This document shows, piece by piece, positions 24,193-38,700 of a DNA stretch of 64,000 nt. Within the stretch, counting starts at the first letter, position 1. Every line of letters begins with the position of its first letter. The position numbers and the translations under genes are program-made. The notes below the pieces were generated by a model, which was given only the letters and a program-made list of their open reading frames with translations, was not told the DNA's origin and did no database searches. The DNA is from Bolinopsis microptera. Taxonomy: Eukaryota > Ctenophora > Tentaculata > Lobata > Bolinopsidae. The stretch covers positions 4,035,246 through 4,099,245 of the forward strand of contig NC_087081.1 of assembly GCF_026151205.1 (NCBI RefSeq), read 5' to 3'.

Positions 24193-25431
24193 CACCCTGA
24201 TTTTTTTGTGAAACTTGGTTTCGAGATAGCAGTTGACCAACAAACTAGAACCGGGGACCGAACTTTTGAGGGGGTCCCCGACCCCAACCGCCAAACGGTG
24301 CCCGCGGGACAGCCACGCCCATATTTGGTCTAAATTAGGCCCAATTTAGCCAAATACCCTGAACATGCCCAAAACCCAGATTTAATGTGCTCTACTTGTA
24401 GCTAGTGGTCCCCTGAACAAGTATATGCATTTTCATCAAGATTGGGCAAAAAATGACTGAGTTATGAGCCAAAAACCATATTTGGGCATACGCACCAAAT
24501 TTGATCGATTTTGGCCCATAAATTGGTCAAATATCAATATTTTTGAATGAAACCAACTTTATATAAAAGGTGAGCTTATACTACACATTCTCTGTGATTA
24601 TCAGCTCAGTATCTACCTAACTGTGGATTCTGTGTTCAAATAATCACAAAAAATGAACAAAATCGTCCATATCTCAGTACGCGATATTTGCAAAATTTTG
24701 AGTTAGGCCTTTAAAAAAATTTGGCGGCCAAAATCTGAAAAATGCCTGGCAAATTTTGGAATTTGGCCGCCAAATATTTTTAAAGGCCTAACTCAAAATT
24801 TCAATACAAGAGATAAGGTCGAAATGCGATTCTACGTTGATTCTGAAAATTTCATGTAAAAATATTGAAACCCTATTGAGTTCTATTGTTTTGAGCGAAA
24901 TCAGTTTTGCAAATATTGCGAACTGAGATATGGACGATTTTGTTCATTTTTTGTGATTATTTGAACACAGTATCCACAGTTAGGTAGATACTGAGCTGAT
25001 AATCATAGAGAATGTGTAGTATAAACTTACCTTTCATATAAAGTTGGTTTCATTCGAAATATTGATATTTGACCAATTTATGGGCCAAAATCGATCAAAT
25101 TTGGTGCGTATGCCCAAATATGGTCATATGGTTTTTGGCTCATAACTCAGTCATTTTTTGCCCAATCTTGATGAAAATTCATATACTTATTCAGGGGACC
25201 ACTAGCTACAAGTAAAGCACATTAAATCCGGGTTTTGGGCATGTTCAGGGTATTTGGCTAAATTGGGCCTAATTTGAACCAAATATGGGCGTGGCTGCCC
25301 CGCGGGCACCGTTTGGCGGTTGGGGTCGGAGACCCCCTCAAAAGTTCGGTCACCGGTTCTAGTTTGTTGGTCAACTGCTATCTCGAAACCAAGTTTCACA
25401 AAAAAATCAGGGTGAACCCCCCCCCCCCCCC
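24162..25431. mobile_element. foldback element with terminal poly(G)/poly(C)
   Basis: Inverted arms, left about 24162-24735 and right about 24760-25431. They start with a 29-bp G run followed by TTCACCCTGATTTTTTTGTG, and end with the complement and a 15-bp C run. The right arm has about 100 bp more near the loop (about 24806-24920). There is no transposase. A diverged single arm of the same family lies at 53395-53725. Confidence 0.8.
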
Positions 25432-25439
25432 TTAATTGG

Positions 25440-26640
25440 ACCCATTGTTGACCCCCCCCTCTTCCTACACCCCTGTGCCCAGAATGAACGGAGATTGAAT
25501 TTGAAAATTCACCCACGCGCTCTGACGTGCATAAAAATAATGTTTGTAAAATTCATCACCTGTATAATTATATGCAATATGATTAAATACTTATTGAGAT
25601 GAATCAGCCTGTGTAATTAGTTTAAAAAATTACCATTAAAGCATCGATTCAGAGATTAAGAGATTAAGTAACAAATGTACGAACTGTCACGCTGGCTTGT
25701 TTCTACATGAGCCGTTTACTGCTCATTTCTTCTTATCGACGGGGATAAATTAGTGTGTAATTCAAGTTATAAATTGGAAGTTTCACGTCCAAATTTTTGA
25801 AATATCACCCTCCACTTTATAATTTTATATAAGCGGTAGTTCGGTTATACTTATACTGTGGTTCCATAATACTCAATCCTAGTATAATACTCGCTATATG
25901 GTTACTACTTTACTATGGTTACTATGGTTACTATGGTTACTATGGTTACTAACATTATTTGCAATGTTTCACTTCCAACCTTAAAGTTAAACCGATTTTA
26001 CTACTGCCCTAATAATAATGTTATAATGTTAAACTTATCAACTGTTTTAACACTTTTGTCGCGTCGTGTCTGTGAGAATATTATCGAATCTATAAGAGTA
26101 TAAGCAACTATGCATGCTGCGTTACTAAAGCAATTTTACTACGGATCATGATCACTCATAAAAATGTGCATATTATCATATTACTGATTTCTCGTTAATT
26201 TCCACTTCACGATTGAATTAAAGGACTGACGACTATAACATGCACAGATCCCCTACATTCACAGATAATCTGTTTGTTCAGCTTATTTGTATTTTTACTG
26301 TCTTACGCAGGGTGCTATATATATTATGCAGTTATAGAGTGATATTATATAGACTATATAGACTATTATTTATATTATACAGTTATAGAGTGGTATTCAC
26401 TGTTGAAACTACAGAATCAAATTAATTTGCCCATATACATGGTATATAAACACTGCACAATGCACATCCTATAGCTCTATACTTCAACAGTATGATAGTT
26501 TACATTGTGCGTTATCTGTACTTCTATAATATTTCGATCTCAAGTAACTAAGTAAGTAGTAGTAGTATAGGTACACTTCTTTGTATTTTATAGTTTGTTA
26601 GTAATCAACGATCGCGTATGAATAATGTAGTTTTGCTGCA
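25440..26640. other. intergenic, nothing recognised
   Basis: AT-rich. It contains a short TATGGTTACTATGGTTAC repeat (25913-25950). No exon with plausible splice sites was found. Confidence 0.3.
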
Positions 26641-26644
26641 CTGC

Positions 26645-27535
26645 CAATCACGTGTAACTACAGTACGTGTCACGTGTAACAGCAGTACGTGTCACGTGTA
26701 ATTGCAGTACGTGTCACGTGTAACTGCAGTACGTGTCACGTGTAACTGCAGTACGTGTCACGTGTAACTGCAGTACGTGCCACGTGTAACTGCAGTACGT
26801 GTCATTTGTAACTACAGTACGTGTCACGTGTAACAGCAGTACGTGTCACGTGTAACTGCAGTACGTGTCACGTGTAACAGCAGTACGTGTCACGTGTAAC
26901 TACAGTACGTGTCACGTGTAACAGCAGTACGTGTCACGTGTAACTACAGTACGTGTCACGTGTAACAGCAGTACGTGTCAGGTGTAACTGCAGTACGTGT
27001 CACGTGTAACTGCAGTACGTGTCACGTGTAACTGCAGTACGTGTCATGTGTAACTGCAGTACGTGTCACGTGTAACAGCAGTACGTGTCACGTGTAACTA
27101 CAGTACGTGTCACGTGTAACTACAGTACGTGTCACGTGTAACAGCAGTACGTGTCAAGTGTAACTGCAGTACGTGTTACGTGTAACTGCAGTACGTGTCA
27201 CGTGTAACTGCAGTACGTGTCACGTGTAACAGCAGTACGTGTCACGTGTAACAGCAGTACGTGTCACGTGTAACAGCAGTACGTGTCACGTGTAACTGCA
27301 GTACGTGTCACGTGTAACTGCAGTACGTGTCACGTGTAACTGCAGTACGTGTCACGTGTAACTGCAGTACGTGTCACGTGTAACTGCAGTACGTGTCACG
27401 TGTAACTGCAGTACGTGTCACGTGTAACTGCAGTACGTGTCACGTGTAACTGCAGTACGTGTCACGTGTAACTGCAGTACGTGTCACGTGTAACTGCAGT
27501 ACGTGTCACGTGTAACTGCAGTACGTGTCACGTTA
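26645..27535. repeat. 22-bp minisatellite with CACGTG and CAGTACGTGTC
   Basis: About 40 copies of CTGCAGTACGTGTCACGTGT plus AA, with T/A variants at one position. Each unit holds an E-box (CACGTG). The core CAGTACGTGTC is shared with the array at 12985-13442. Confidence 0.95.
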
Positions 27536-27539
27536 TTTG

Positions 27540-28395
27540 CCTCACGTCTGCGAAGTTATTCAGCTTCAGTTTACTCTAGATCACTGCTTGGGTCTTGACC
27601 GCGATTATCTCTGTTTGTAAATACGCACATGTTACAATTAGCATAGATCAATAAAACCATTTGTGTAATTTTGTAAGCTTTTTACTCTTGTCAAAGTATT
27701 ATATCGTCTCGATTAAGTTTTTTTGTACACATTTTGCTGCAATTACATGTGATTTTTGCTGCGATTATAATTCCTTCCTGACTTATAGTTTAGATAGTTT
27801 CTGATTCTCTAATCACAGTCAATTATTCAAATAGTAGCCGCAAAATGGTCATAAATTCTCATCTAGTTTGAATAATATTGTCATTATACATGTTATTGCA
27901 TGTTGTATCTTTATATAAATCAAATGTAAATGTTATTATCTATTTCATATGTATAACGTTTGAGAGGGTGAAGGCTATTTACTTGACTCTAATTAAACAC
28001 TACTTTATCATATTTTATTCATCGAAGGTGTAGTATCGCCAGATCCCAGTTCGATTTGTAGCGACGTTTTATATTAAAAGGAAAAGATATAACAGAGTCA
28101 ATATATTTTAATGTTGCCATGGGGTGGTAAGTCCCCATACATCGTAGTCCAATAGTTTCACTGCGTCATACTATAAGTCTGCACACTCATACACATTTAA
28201 CACATTAAACACATTTAAATACATTTCACACAAACACACAAGCACCACATCAAACTGTGATATAACGTAGCCATTACTGACAATTCATAACAACAAGTAT
28301 ATTGTTTTGCACTTCTCGTTGCAATTTGTGATTCATACTAACAGTTTAACAGCTATTCTCATATGATCTTATTATGATTGTAGGTTATAATTTGC
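27540..28395. repeat. intergenic, with copy 2 of the ~140-bp dispersed repeat
   Basis: 28031-28171 is about 85-90% similar by eye to 23579-23722 (same GCCAGATCCCAGTTC and CCCCATACATCGTAGTCC landmarks). Nothing else in this stretch is recognised. Confidence 0.6.
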
Positions 28396-28685
28396 TAACA
28401 CCCCAGTTCCATGGCCGGATATTATGCCAAATTATTAGACGGAGGTCTATTTCCCGTAGATCATCTCCGGAGATGATCCTCCGGCTCCGTCTACTGTACT
28501 ACTGTATTAGACGGAGATGAAGCTCTCCGGGAATTTCTCGGAGATTAATTCATACAGAATCATACAGAATCAACAAAATTACCGTAGATGGTCTCCGGTC
28601 GTGGAACTGCAAACCGGAGAAATATCAGTAGACGATCTCCGTCTAATAATTTGGCATAATATCCGGCCATGGAACTGGGGTGTTA
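28396..28685. mobile_element. 290-bp MITE with ~48-bp TIRs
   Basis: TIR TAACACCCCAGTTCCATGGC and onward (CGGATATTATGCC) is mirrored at 28638-28685. The interior has further CTCCG/CGGAG palindromes. No coding capacity. Ends are compatible with a TA target, so it is possibly Tc/mariner-type. Confidence 0.75.
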
Positions 28686-28689
28686 TGTA

Positions 28690-29794
28690 TAATGTTTGAT
28701 TATAGTTTATCTTCAGCTGTTTCGCGAGGTCGTTATTTCAATGAACATGATTAATTGTAGCATTTGTAGAGTAAAAAGTGTATGAAATATCTGAAAATCG
28801 TACAGGAAATTTAAATCTCTCCAAAGTTAACGACTAGGCTGGGGACGGGAAATATATTTTAAGGGCGTTTCTTAGTAACACTGTAGTTTCTTAGTTACGT
28901 TGCTTAGTGCAACAGAGCAGCCTCTTAATATAAACATAAGGAAACAATGTACTACTACAATTATAGTATGTAGTATGAGATAAATATTAATATTATTATA
29001 TTTTAATCTACAACTACAGAACTACCTAATCTTCTGCCATGTAAATGATTTGTAATCCTGGTTTAAATGGGTTTTCAATTATAAATATTTGCGGTGATGT
29101 ATTATGAAAGTAAAAGCATTTGCCAGCTATATGCATAACAACGTGAGCATAATTAGTGAAACTTTGAATCAATAATTTACGTATATAATATTTCATAGCT
29201 AAAAATGTTAAAATTTCAGATTTGATATCGTGTTCATACATTTCATGGCTCGGATAATTCTTCTCTTATTTCATTATATTCCACAAATTTCATTTTACAC
29301 AATCAATATCAGAATATACGCTATATATAGTATATTATATATTACTACTTATTTATTCCCATAAACTAACATTATACATAATACTACCTAATCTACAAAA
29401 TCTGATACCTGATGAGTATATGACTAAGAAATAATTGTAGTACCGTTACTCGATGCTCTGAAATTTCAACCGTCCTAATCACTGGAAAATATCGGATTTC
29501 ATCACTGATCCCCACCTGTAATTACTTAATAAGAACACTCTGTTCGCTTCGTTAAATACACCCTTAAAACCCAATTATCGGTCGAATCCTTTTTCATATT
29601 TCACGTTTGTTGAAATAAAGTTTCCGAGTTTGTTGTTCACATGAATATAAACCCGCTGTGTTTTGTGTTACGTTTAGTTGCTTAGTGATCAAGTTATAAG
29701 GCTCGTTTTATCAGATACAAGCGTGCAATGTGATTTCTACTAATCTACTCAAAACTGATGCTGTGATTGTCTTGGCCCCTTGTGATTTGTGACA
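28690..29794. other. upstream region of the SLC13 gene, promoter not resolved
   Basis: AT-rich with no open domain. TATA-like TATATATAGTATATTATA lies at about 29322, too far from the start codon to call. The transcription start and any 5' UTR exon cannot be set. Confidence 0.3.
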
Positions 29795-32700
29795 ATGGCG
29801 GGAAAGTATGAAAAGGTTGATGATAGCGGCTTAGTTAGCATCGAGGAAGAAGATAACAGGTAAGACGCTCTCAAATCCAACCTCCTTAATTATTTAATTA
29901 ATTAAGTCTCCAATGATTCATTTATCCATGATATTGTTTGATCGTGCCGTAAAATAAATAAGTTTGATAAAAAACAGTTAATTTTAAGCGGTGATAAATT
30001 ATAATGTTATGATATATAATCAGCATACTTTAATTATTTTGGTGATTATAAATCATAATTATTGATACATACATGTTACATGGCGAGATCTCCATCCAAA
30101 AGGATTAGTCTGCGTCGACTGCGTCATTACTTTGTATTATACAACTTCGGCGGGTAACATTTCTCCATCCCTTTCGGTCTGCAGCTAATCTTCTCATACA
30201 ATCAATCGTGAGTCCATTACGATCCAATCTCTGCTCAGCATCCTCAATGAATACATCATTTAAGCTCTTCCTAGGCCTGCCTCTTGATCTCTTCCCATGC
30301 TTGGGTTTCCATTCAAGTAAATAGTTGGGCAACCGATCTTCAGGCATTCTACTGACATGTCCAAACCAACGCAGCCGTTTTGTTGTTATTATGTCAGCAA
30401 GGGCAGTTATTGATGCCCTTCTTAAAACATCCTCATTACTTACTCGATGGAACCACCTCACTCTCAGGATTCTTCTTAAGCAGTACTGATGGAAAGACTC
30501 CAATCTTCTTGTCTGCACTTGAGTCGTGTTCCATATCTCACATCCATAGGTCAGAATGGTAAGAACAGCTGCGATGTAGATTCGCACTTTGTTGTTAATG
30601 CTTATGTTCTTATTCTTCCAAATGTTGTTGAGTTGGTTAAAAGCTCCGGTTGCTTTTCCAATCCTGACCCTTATTTCTTTATCAATCTTGCCATTTGATG
30701 TAATTTTGGCACCCAAATAAGTGAATTGAGTGACCTGCTTTGCAGAGTTTCCATCGACAGTTATATCTATGGTCCTATTCTCTGGGAGTGGGTGCTGCGA
30801 TGTATCTTTCCCAATGACCATGATCTCTGTTTTCTTTGCGTTCATCTTTAAACCCCCAAGTCCACAGTATTTCGCAATATTGTCCGTAGTTTCTTGCAGT
30901 CCTTCAACAGTGTCATCCATTCCTGCGATGTCATCAGCATAGTCAAGATCAATGACACATTTTTCCGGTTGTCTGGAACTTTGTCTGTACTGATGTGTAA
31001 AACCACGGGATATATTCTTAAACTTCTCTGCAAGTTCTAATCCCCAGTTAAGTACAAGATTAAAAATAGGGGGCCCTTGCACATCACCTTGTCCAGTCCC
31101 CGAATCGACATCAAACCATCTTGTCAATTCTCCATTGACACGAACTGCACTTTCAGTTGCTCTAAAGAACGCTTTGAAAACATTGATATATTTTGTCGGA
31201 AGACCATAATGTTCAAAAGCTTTCCAAATAAAGTCACGATTGATTGAATCAAAAGCAGCTTTAAAATCAATAAAGTTTATGTACAAAGGGACGTTGAATT
31301 CTATACAATTGTGTATTATACAATGAAGTGAGTACAGCTGATCTATACAAGAACGGATCTATATAGTAATATAAAGCTTACAGGTAAAATAAATAATATA
31401 TCGGTATTTAGATAACCTTTAATACATTTACAAGTGTAACATAAACATTATAAAATAGTTTTAACAGTTTCCACACCATTCTATTTATATACTTTTCTAT
31501 TTAATACTTTCAACACTACTATATAACAAATAATTTGAGGCTCTAAGGATGTAATTTTACAAAGATTTCAAGCCTCAAGATGTGTGTTTTCCTTCGTGTC
31601 CAAAAGCATTATATCTATTTATGGAGTGTTATAATTTATAAAGTTGTTGTACCCTATAAGTGTATATTCACCTACAACCATAACTGCTTGGCGTGATTCG
31701 GTACATCTTTGATTGGTCGAAGGTCTTTCAACAACACAGCATCATCACTTTCATAGTAGTCCCCGGCTTATGACGGGTTTATAGCGGTATTAAACATGTT
31801 TTTCTGGGCCCAAACATTCTACGCTCCTACTATAATATTATTACTCGTCTCTTGACTAACTCCCAATCATCTGTCCATATGGTAGTGTTTCTGGACAAAT
31901 AGATGGTATACGATGCCCTCAGGCTAATCTCAGCGATCTTCATGCAGGCCTTCTTCTTCTCTTTGTTGTTTACGTTCAGGTAGTTCATAAAGGTTGGGAG
32001 GCTATAGTTGTAAATGCCTCGAGCTCCTAATTCTACTGTCTGGAGCTTGCAAGCCCATCCGTTGGCTTCTATCTCTTCTGTCAGCTGCTGATATCTCTTC
32101 ATCTTCGCTTCTCTTGATCAGCAAAGTTGTGCTCATTTCCACAAGTCAGCTCCATTAGATAAACCTTCTTTGCTTTATCCGAATAGCTCACTACATCAGA
32201 TCTTAGTGGTGTAGCTGCAATGTGCTGCGGGAAGTTCCTCTGTCTCTCATCCTCATCAAATATTATCTTCCAGTCGTTGGCATCTGAGAAGAAATATCTT
32301 TGGGTCTTATGATGAGTTGGGTCAGCAGCTGACCGTCAGCTAGGGTAACCTTTTCGCGCTTATTGCCTGCCTTGTGAAAGACCGACGGTGCCCTCTTCGA
32401 TTCCTTGGTGATGTCGGAATTAAACTTGTCAATCTGTGATGAAACAGTCTTCATGATTTCACGTAGGACCTGATCATGGCGCCAGTTGAAACGTCCCTGT
32501 CTTAGTGCAACCTTGCAGAACGTGAGGATATGATTGAGTGTCCCTTGTTTGCTGCAGAGTTTACAGTTTCCTGAAACGGCTTTATTCCAAAGCTTTAGGT
32601 TGCTAGGTGTTGACGCAGTGTCATGGATAGCATTGACATGAAACTTTAACAGTTCCGGACTAAGTTGAATGATCAGGTTATTCCACGTGGTGTCAAATGT

Positions 32701-35700
32701 CATTATATTTTCCCATGCGAGAAAGAGGTTTTGCCGCTTTTTGTCAAAAAGTGAACACCATGTTGGTTAGCAGTTTCCTCTCTGATGTGTTTTCATATCT
32801 TGTCCCATACCCGAGGCCAGTTGTACCAACTGCAGGTTTTCCAACTAACTCTTGGAAGTAAAGTTGGCGCTGACGGTCTTTCAGCTCTTTGGGATAATAC
32901 CACATTTTCTGTGTGTCTGCAATTATAGCCTTATGGTTAGAGTACACTTTTTTGATGTAGGGGTCACTAGAGTTACAAAGTTGGTGTCCCTTGATAAGTT
33001 GAATGACTTTGTACTCAGTGCAGATGTTTTTCAGCTGCAATCCTTTCTGGTCTCTACTCCTGTAGAGGACGGTGGTGGTACAAGGATGTGCAATCCCTAG
33101 CCACTTCTTAAGGTATCTGTTACACAGTGCCTCAAGCTCTGTCACAAATGTGATGGGTAGGTTATAAACAGTAAACCCCCATGACATCTTACTAATGATG
33201 AGGTGGTTATACACCCACGCCTTCATTGGAACCGTGATTTCATCATTAGACGTTGTTTCCAAAGGGTCCTCTAATTTCTTCTTTATCATGGACCGAATTT
33301 CCTTCACCTCAAGATCTACATACATGTACATTCCTAGGAAATTCATTGGTGCTTGGAAAATGGACGGCACCTGTTGTTCGCTTAGTACAAACTCTGCATC
33401 ATAGGTATTTTACTTTCCTCCAGTACACTTCATAGACATAGACATGCACTTCGATGGTTAAGCCTAGGACACTGAGGCTTCCATAATACTCAATTATAAG
33501 CTTAATGAAGTTTTCAGGTAGGTGGTACCGGCGTAGAGCATAAATAATAAGGCTGTGCGGGACTCTCCCATACGCATTCATAAGGTCAATCCAGATCACG
33601 TGGACTTGTCTTCTGTGGCTTTTAGCATCTTTAATCTCTTCAAGGAGGGCTTGAGTGTGTTCTAGGCAACCAGGGGTTTTCTTCATGAAACCTTTCTGTA
33701 CTGAGGTGTCAATGAACAGATTTCGTGTCATGTGCTCAAGTACACGGTCTCCCCAGATGGCAAAGAACAGCTTCCCACTACAGTTTTTGAGTGTGATGTT
33801 ACGGAACTTTCCAGGATCTTTTAGATCATCCGTTTTAGGAATTAATGTACTCACTCCCACCTTCCACTGTGGGGGGACAACTCATGTTTTCCAAATCCTG
33901 CATATCAGATGGAGTAGATGGTGACTGAAAGTTTGACACTTTTTGTAGATCAGGTAGTTGACACCATTTGACCCAGGTGCTGACTTATTTCTCCTTGACT
34001 TAAGCTTTAGATGGAATTCATCCCATGTGGGTGGCACTGTACTGCAGATCCAATTAGGCTTGTCAAGGTCTTTCAGTCCTTTGAGGTTTACATAGTCACG
34101 CTCTCGGTCATCATCTTTGTACTCCTTTTCAAAGAACTTGGATGCTTCTTCACTGTCAAACTCAGGCTCTTTATCTTTAGTCTTTTCCTTCGTGAGCAGT
34201 TTCTTACCATACTCATAAGGGTTTCTTCTAAAGAGTTTGGAGCTATTCTCTTTCATCTTTTTCCTTTCTTTCTTCTGGGCGGTCTTTCTTGCTTTGTTAT
34301 GAAGTCGTACTAGTTTCAGGTAAGAAATCTTCTGTCTTTTAACCTGTTCATCATCATTTGAGTCACATACTCTCTTCCATTCCTTTCTACTCTCTTTCTT
34401 CATTTCCCTCAACTGTCTGCACTCAGCATCAAGTCTCGGTTTTTCTTCGATGGTATAATGTTTGTTGAACCAACTTCGCATATCAACTCGAGGTAGTCAT
34501 AGGTGGTGTTCTCAAGTAACTCCAAACCCTTAATAGGGTCGCTGAGTGTAGTGAACTGGAGACCAATTAGACCGAGGTTTTGATCAATCTTGTTCCACCT
34601 ATTATCATTGGCCTCAGGTAGTTTTAATCGAGTTTTAATATATTTAATATATTTAATATATTTTCACTGCCTCTTAATATAGTTCTCAAATATCTAATAA
34701 GTGAAGCAGTCACACTGATATAATATTACCTAACGAATTTTGATGAATAATGTACTAACAGCAAGGAAGTACTGCTCCTTCATTAGCGTTTTTATTAACA
34801 GGGCAGATCCAGACGCAGAGTACACCAAAGTTCCACAATGGAAGACAGTTTTCACTTTATTCGTTCTTTTCATTAGTACTGTTATTTCTATGAATCTCCC
34901 TATAGAGGTTAGTCTACAGTTTGTTTACTGACCCATACAGTAAAGCAGTAAAACAAAATTATCAATTTTATGCACATTTTATACAATAATAATGAAAATC
35001 TTTACAAAGAAAAGCAATTTAAGATAATTTTGCATACAAGTCATACTGCAGATAAACTGATAGTTGACGGGGCAAAGGGGTGATTCTACTACAATAAGAT
35101 AATACACTATGATCAGATACAAACTTATTTAATCATAATGATAATGATAATTAAAACAATACTGCCATCAACAGCTACCTACAGTAGTCTACTGTAGGCT
35201 AGGTAGCCATTGTTACATCACGGAACTATAAGAAGATACAGTAATCACAATAATAATTTTGAATATAACAACAGGCAAAAGAAGGGCGAGCTGCCTGTGT
35301 GATATTAGCTACAGCAATGTTATGGATGACAGAGGCTGTGCCACTAATGATCACTGCTCTGTTACCTGCTATTATGTTCCCCATGGTCGGCATCATGGAC
35401 ACCAAGGAGGTTATTACTCCTTCATAAACCTTTTTTATTAATTATTCAAATTATTTTTAGTTAATGAAATAGTTTATAACATATCACACTTTCTTTTTTA
35501 TTCAGAATTTTGACAGGAAAAGAAAGTGTTTTCAAAGCTTCAAAGCTAAATTTCAAATAATTGTGCTTGTACAATGTACAGGTGTGTGACTGCATATAAT
35601 TAATTACCCTCAAATAATTGTGTTTGTACAGGTCAGTGCGAAGTATTTCAACTATGTAAGTATGTTGATGATGGGTACATTCCTGGTAGCTGAAAGTGTA

Positions 35701-38700
35701 GAAGCGTGTGGTCTGCACAAAAGGATAGCTCTGAAGATCTTATCACTACTGGGTAGGAAGAATTATCAGATAATTGTTCACAGATAACAGAAAATATGTC
35801 TCATTAAAATATAAATTTATGGGAAGCACATCTTTCATTTCATAATTTGACCACTACAGTTTAGAATCGTTTTCTCGTAAAGGAAAAACATAGGATGCAG
35901 TAGAATTTAGATAACATTTTCTTATCTAAAAACAGTTTCTTATCTAAAAACAATCTTCTAATTATAACGTGTTATTTGAGGTCGAGGAGAAGCACTCCTG
36001 ATGCTGGGAGCTAGTCTTTGTACCTGGATACTCTCCATGTTTATGAGCAACACCGCTACAACCGCTATGATGCTCCCTATAGTCGGTAACTGTACTTACT
36101 TCTTCAATAGACGTATATTTCATTTCCAGAGCCCATTTTATTTGATAGTCATGAGGATTCACTGAAGAGATTTAAGTCTTGCTTCGCATGAACATTTATA
36201 ACGTGTACTTGTAAACTAATATTTTGATTGTCGTTGCTGCATACGAATCTTTTAAAACTTTAAACTTATACTCCTGAACCTGTTGACTCTGATATGTTTT
36301 CAGGCTCCATACTGCAGAGTTTACGAGAGATAAACCACTCACTAGGAGAGGATCTGTTAACAGTTCACTTTGACAAGGAATCTCCCGGAGATAAGGATCA
36401 CAGCACAACAGTGGTCAGTGTTACCATGACCACCCCCACTGTTACCATGACCACCCCCACTGTTACCATGACCACCCCCACTGTTACCATGACCACCCCC
36501 ACTGTTACCATGACCACCCCCACTGTTACCATGACCACCCCCACTGTTACCATGACCACCCCCACTGTTACCATGACCACCCCCACTGTTACCATGACCA
36601 CCCCCACTGTTACCATGACCACCCCCACTGTTACCATGACCACCCCACTGTTACTATGACCACCCCCACTGTTACCATGACCACCCCCACTGTTACCATG
36701 ACCACCCCCACTGTTACCATGACCACCCTCACTGATTGGGCTCTGCCAGGCTACAAGCCTATGGTAGCCTAACCCTTGAAACTATCGCCTTCAGAAAAGG
36801 TACCATCAAAGCTCACACCACAATCAACAAACAGTTCATGGCTGATCTCAACATACCACCCAAAGCAGTGAGAGACCTATCAATACCAACCATGATGCTT
36901 GAACGGCATTTCAAAGTCACCACTCCTGGAGCTAACAACACTGAATATAGAGATTCACTTCAAAACACCATCGAAAACATCTCTAGTGAGACGATCACTT
37001 GCTACACAGACGGGTCACGCACAGACTCAGGTAGCGGGGCTGGCTACATCATCACCACTGAAAATAACAACACTACCCTCGAAGAAAGATCTTTCAAGCT
37101 TCCTGATCACTGCACTGTTTACCAAACAGAGCTCACTACCATCATCGAAGCTTGCAAATATCTCTCAACTTACAACAACACACACATCATCATATGGTCT
37201 GACAGTCTCTCATCCATTCAACCTATATCCTCGATCTCAACGAGGAGTAGAACTACTAGAGACTGTTACGACATCCTCAATGCTATCGGATCCACCAACA
37301 CTCTAGAGAACCGATGGATAGCTGCACACATCGGATTATGGGGTAATGAAAAAGCAGATGAGCTGGCCAAAATTGGTACAACCAGTGAATCCACTTTGAA
37401 TTGCCCTATTCCACAATCTTATATCAAACGCCTGATCAACGACAAAGTCTCTAGACTTAACCAGGAAAACTGGTTAGCTGATGGACCCAGACACACCAAA
37501 CTGACACTCGGCAACAAAAACATCAACATCATCAAAAATCTCAACACTACACTCAGCAACAACAGACAAAATTACAGAATTGCAGTGCACCTCATCACAG
37601 TTCATTGTGGCTTGAACAAACACCTCCACAACATCCGCAAATCAAGCACCAGTGCTTGTCCCATGTGCGGTGACGGAGAGGAAACTGTCTCACACTTTAT
37701 AGCACAGTGTCCGGCTATTGCCTAAGTAAGAGGTCAATATTTCCAGGACTATTACCTCTCCGTTAATGACATATTCGACAACCAACACGTATCCACTATT
37801 GTCAACTTCACAAAACGCTTAATAGTGCCAGAGGAGCTGGACCAGACTGGTGTAACATAGCGACTACTTACACGTCGTCGTCGACCTAGCTCACCTTTCT
37901 CTTCCACGCCCAGTTGCCACTTAAGCGCTGTGAAGCGTAAATTTATGACACATCTATCAACATTTACCATCATCCTTGATCACACTTTCTATTTCCCCCG
38001 GCATCCTACTTTAGGAATGTCATACCCCAGAGGTAGGCAAATCATCCACATGCTATCCTTTTGTGGGCCACCCAGGCCCAGCCTCTCTTTAAAAATTAAA
38101 AAAATTAAAAAACCCCCACTGTTACCATGACCACCCCTACTGTTAACATGACAACCCCCACTGTTACCATGACCACCCCCACTGTTATTTCTTGTTTCAT
38201 TGAACAATTCAATGTTATGCAAATCATCGCAAATCATCGCAAATCATCGCAAATCATCGCAAATCATCGCAAATCATCGCAAATCATCGCAAATCATCGC
38301 AAATCATCGCAAATCATCGCAACTCTTCACGCCCTATCTGAGATACTATTTACTATGTACTATGTAGTAAATATCACCAATGATTCAGTAAATTTATTTT
38401 TAATTGTAGTTGACGAAATGAGAGTCTCCACTCAGTGTGTTAAAACATAATTCTTTGTCGACGTTTCGGCTACATGCCTTTGTCATAAACAGGACGTACT
38501 GAAAACTTACATAGCTGCAAAGATACAATGTTAAAATAATCTATTAAAATAATCTATTAATACTACGAAATATAACAACAACAAATAACATCTTGAAACA
38601 CAACAACAATCACAAATTTATCCAAAAGAAACATAAAATATAACGGCTAAAAGAATCCAAATCGCAACAAGCCGTGAAGGTGATTGGATAAAATATACTT

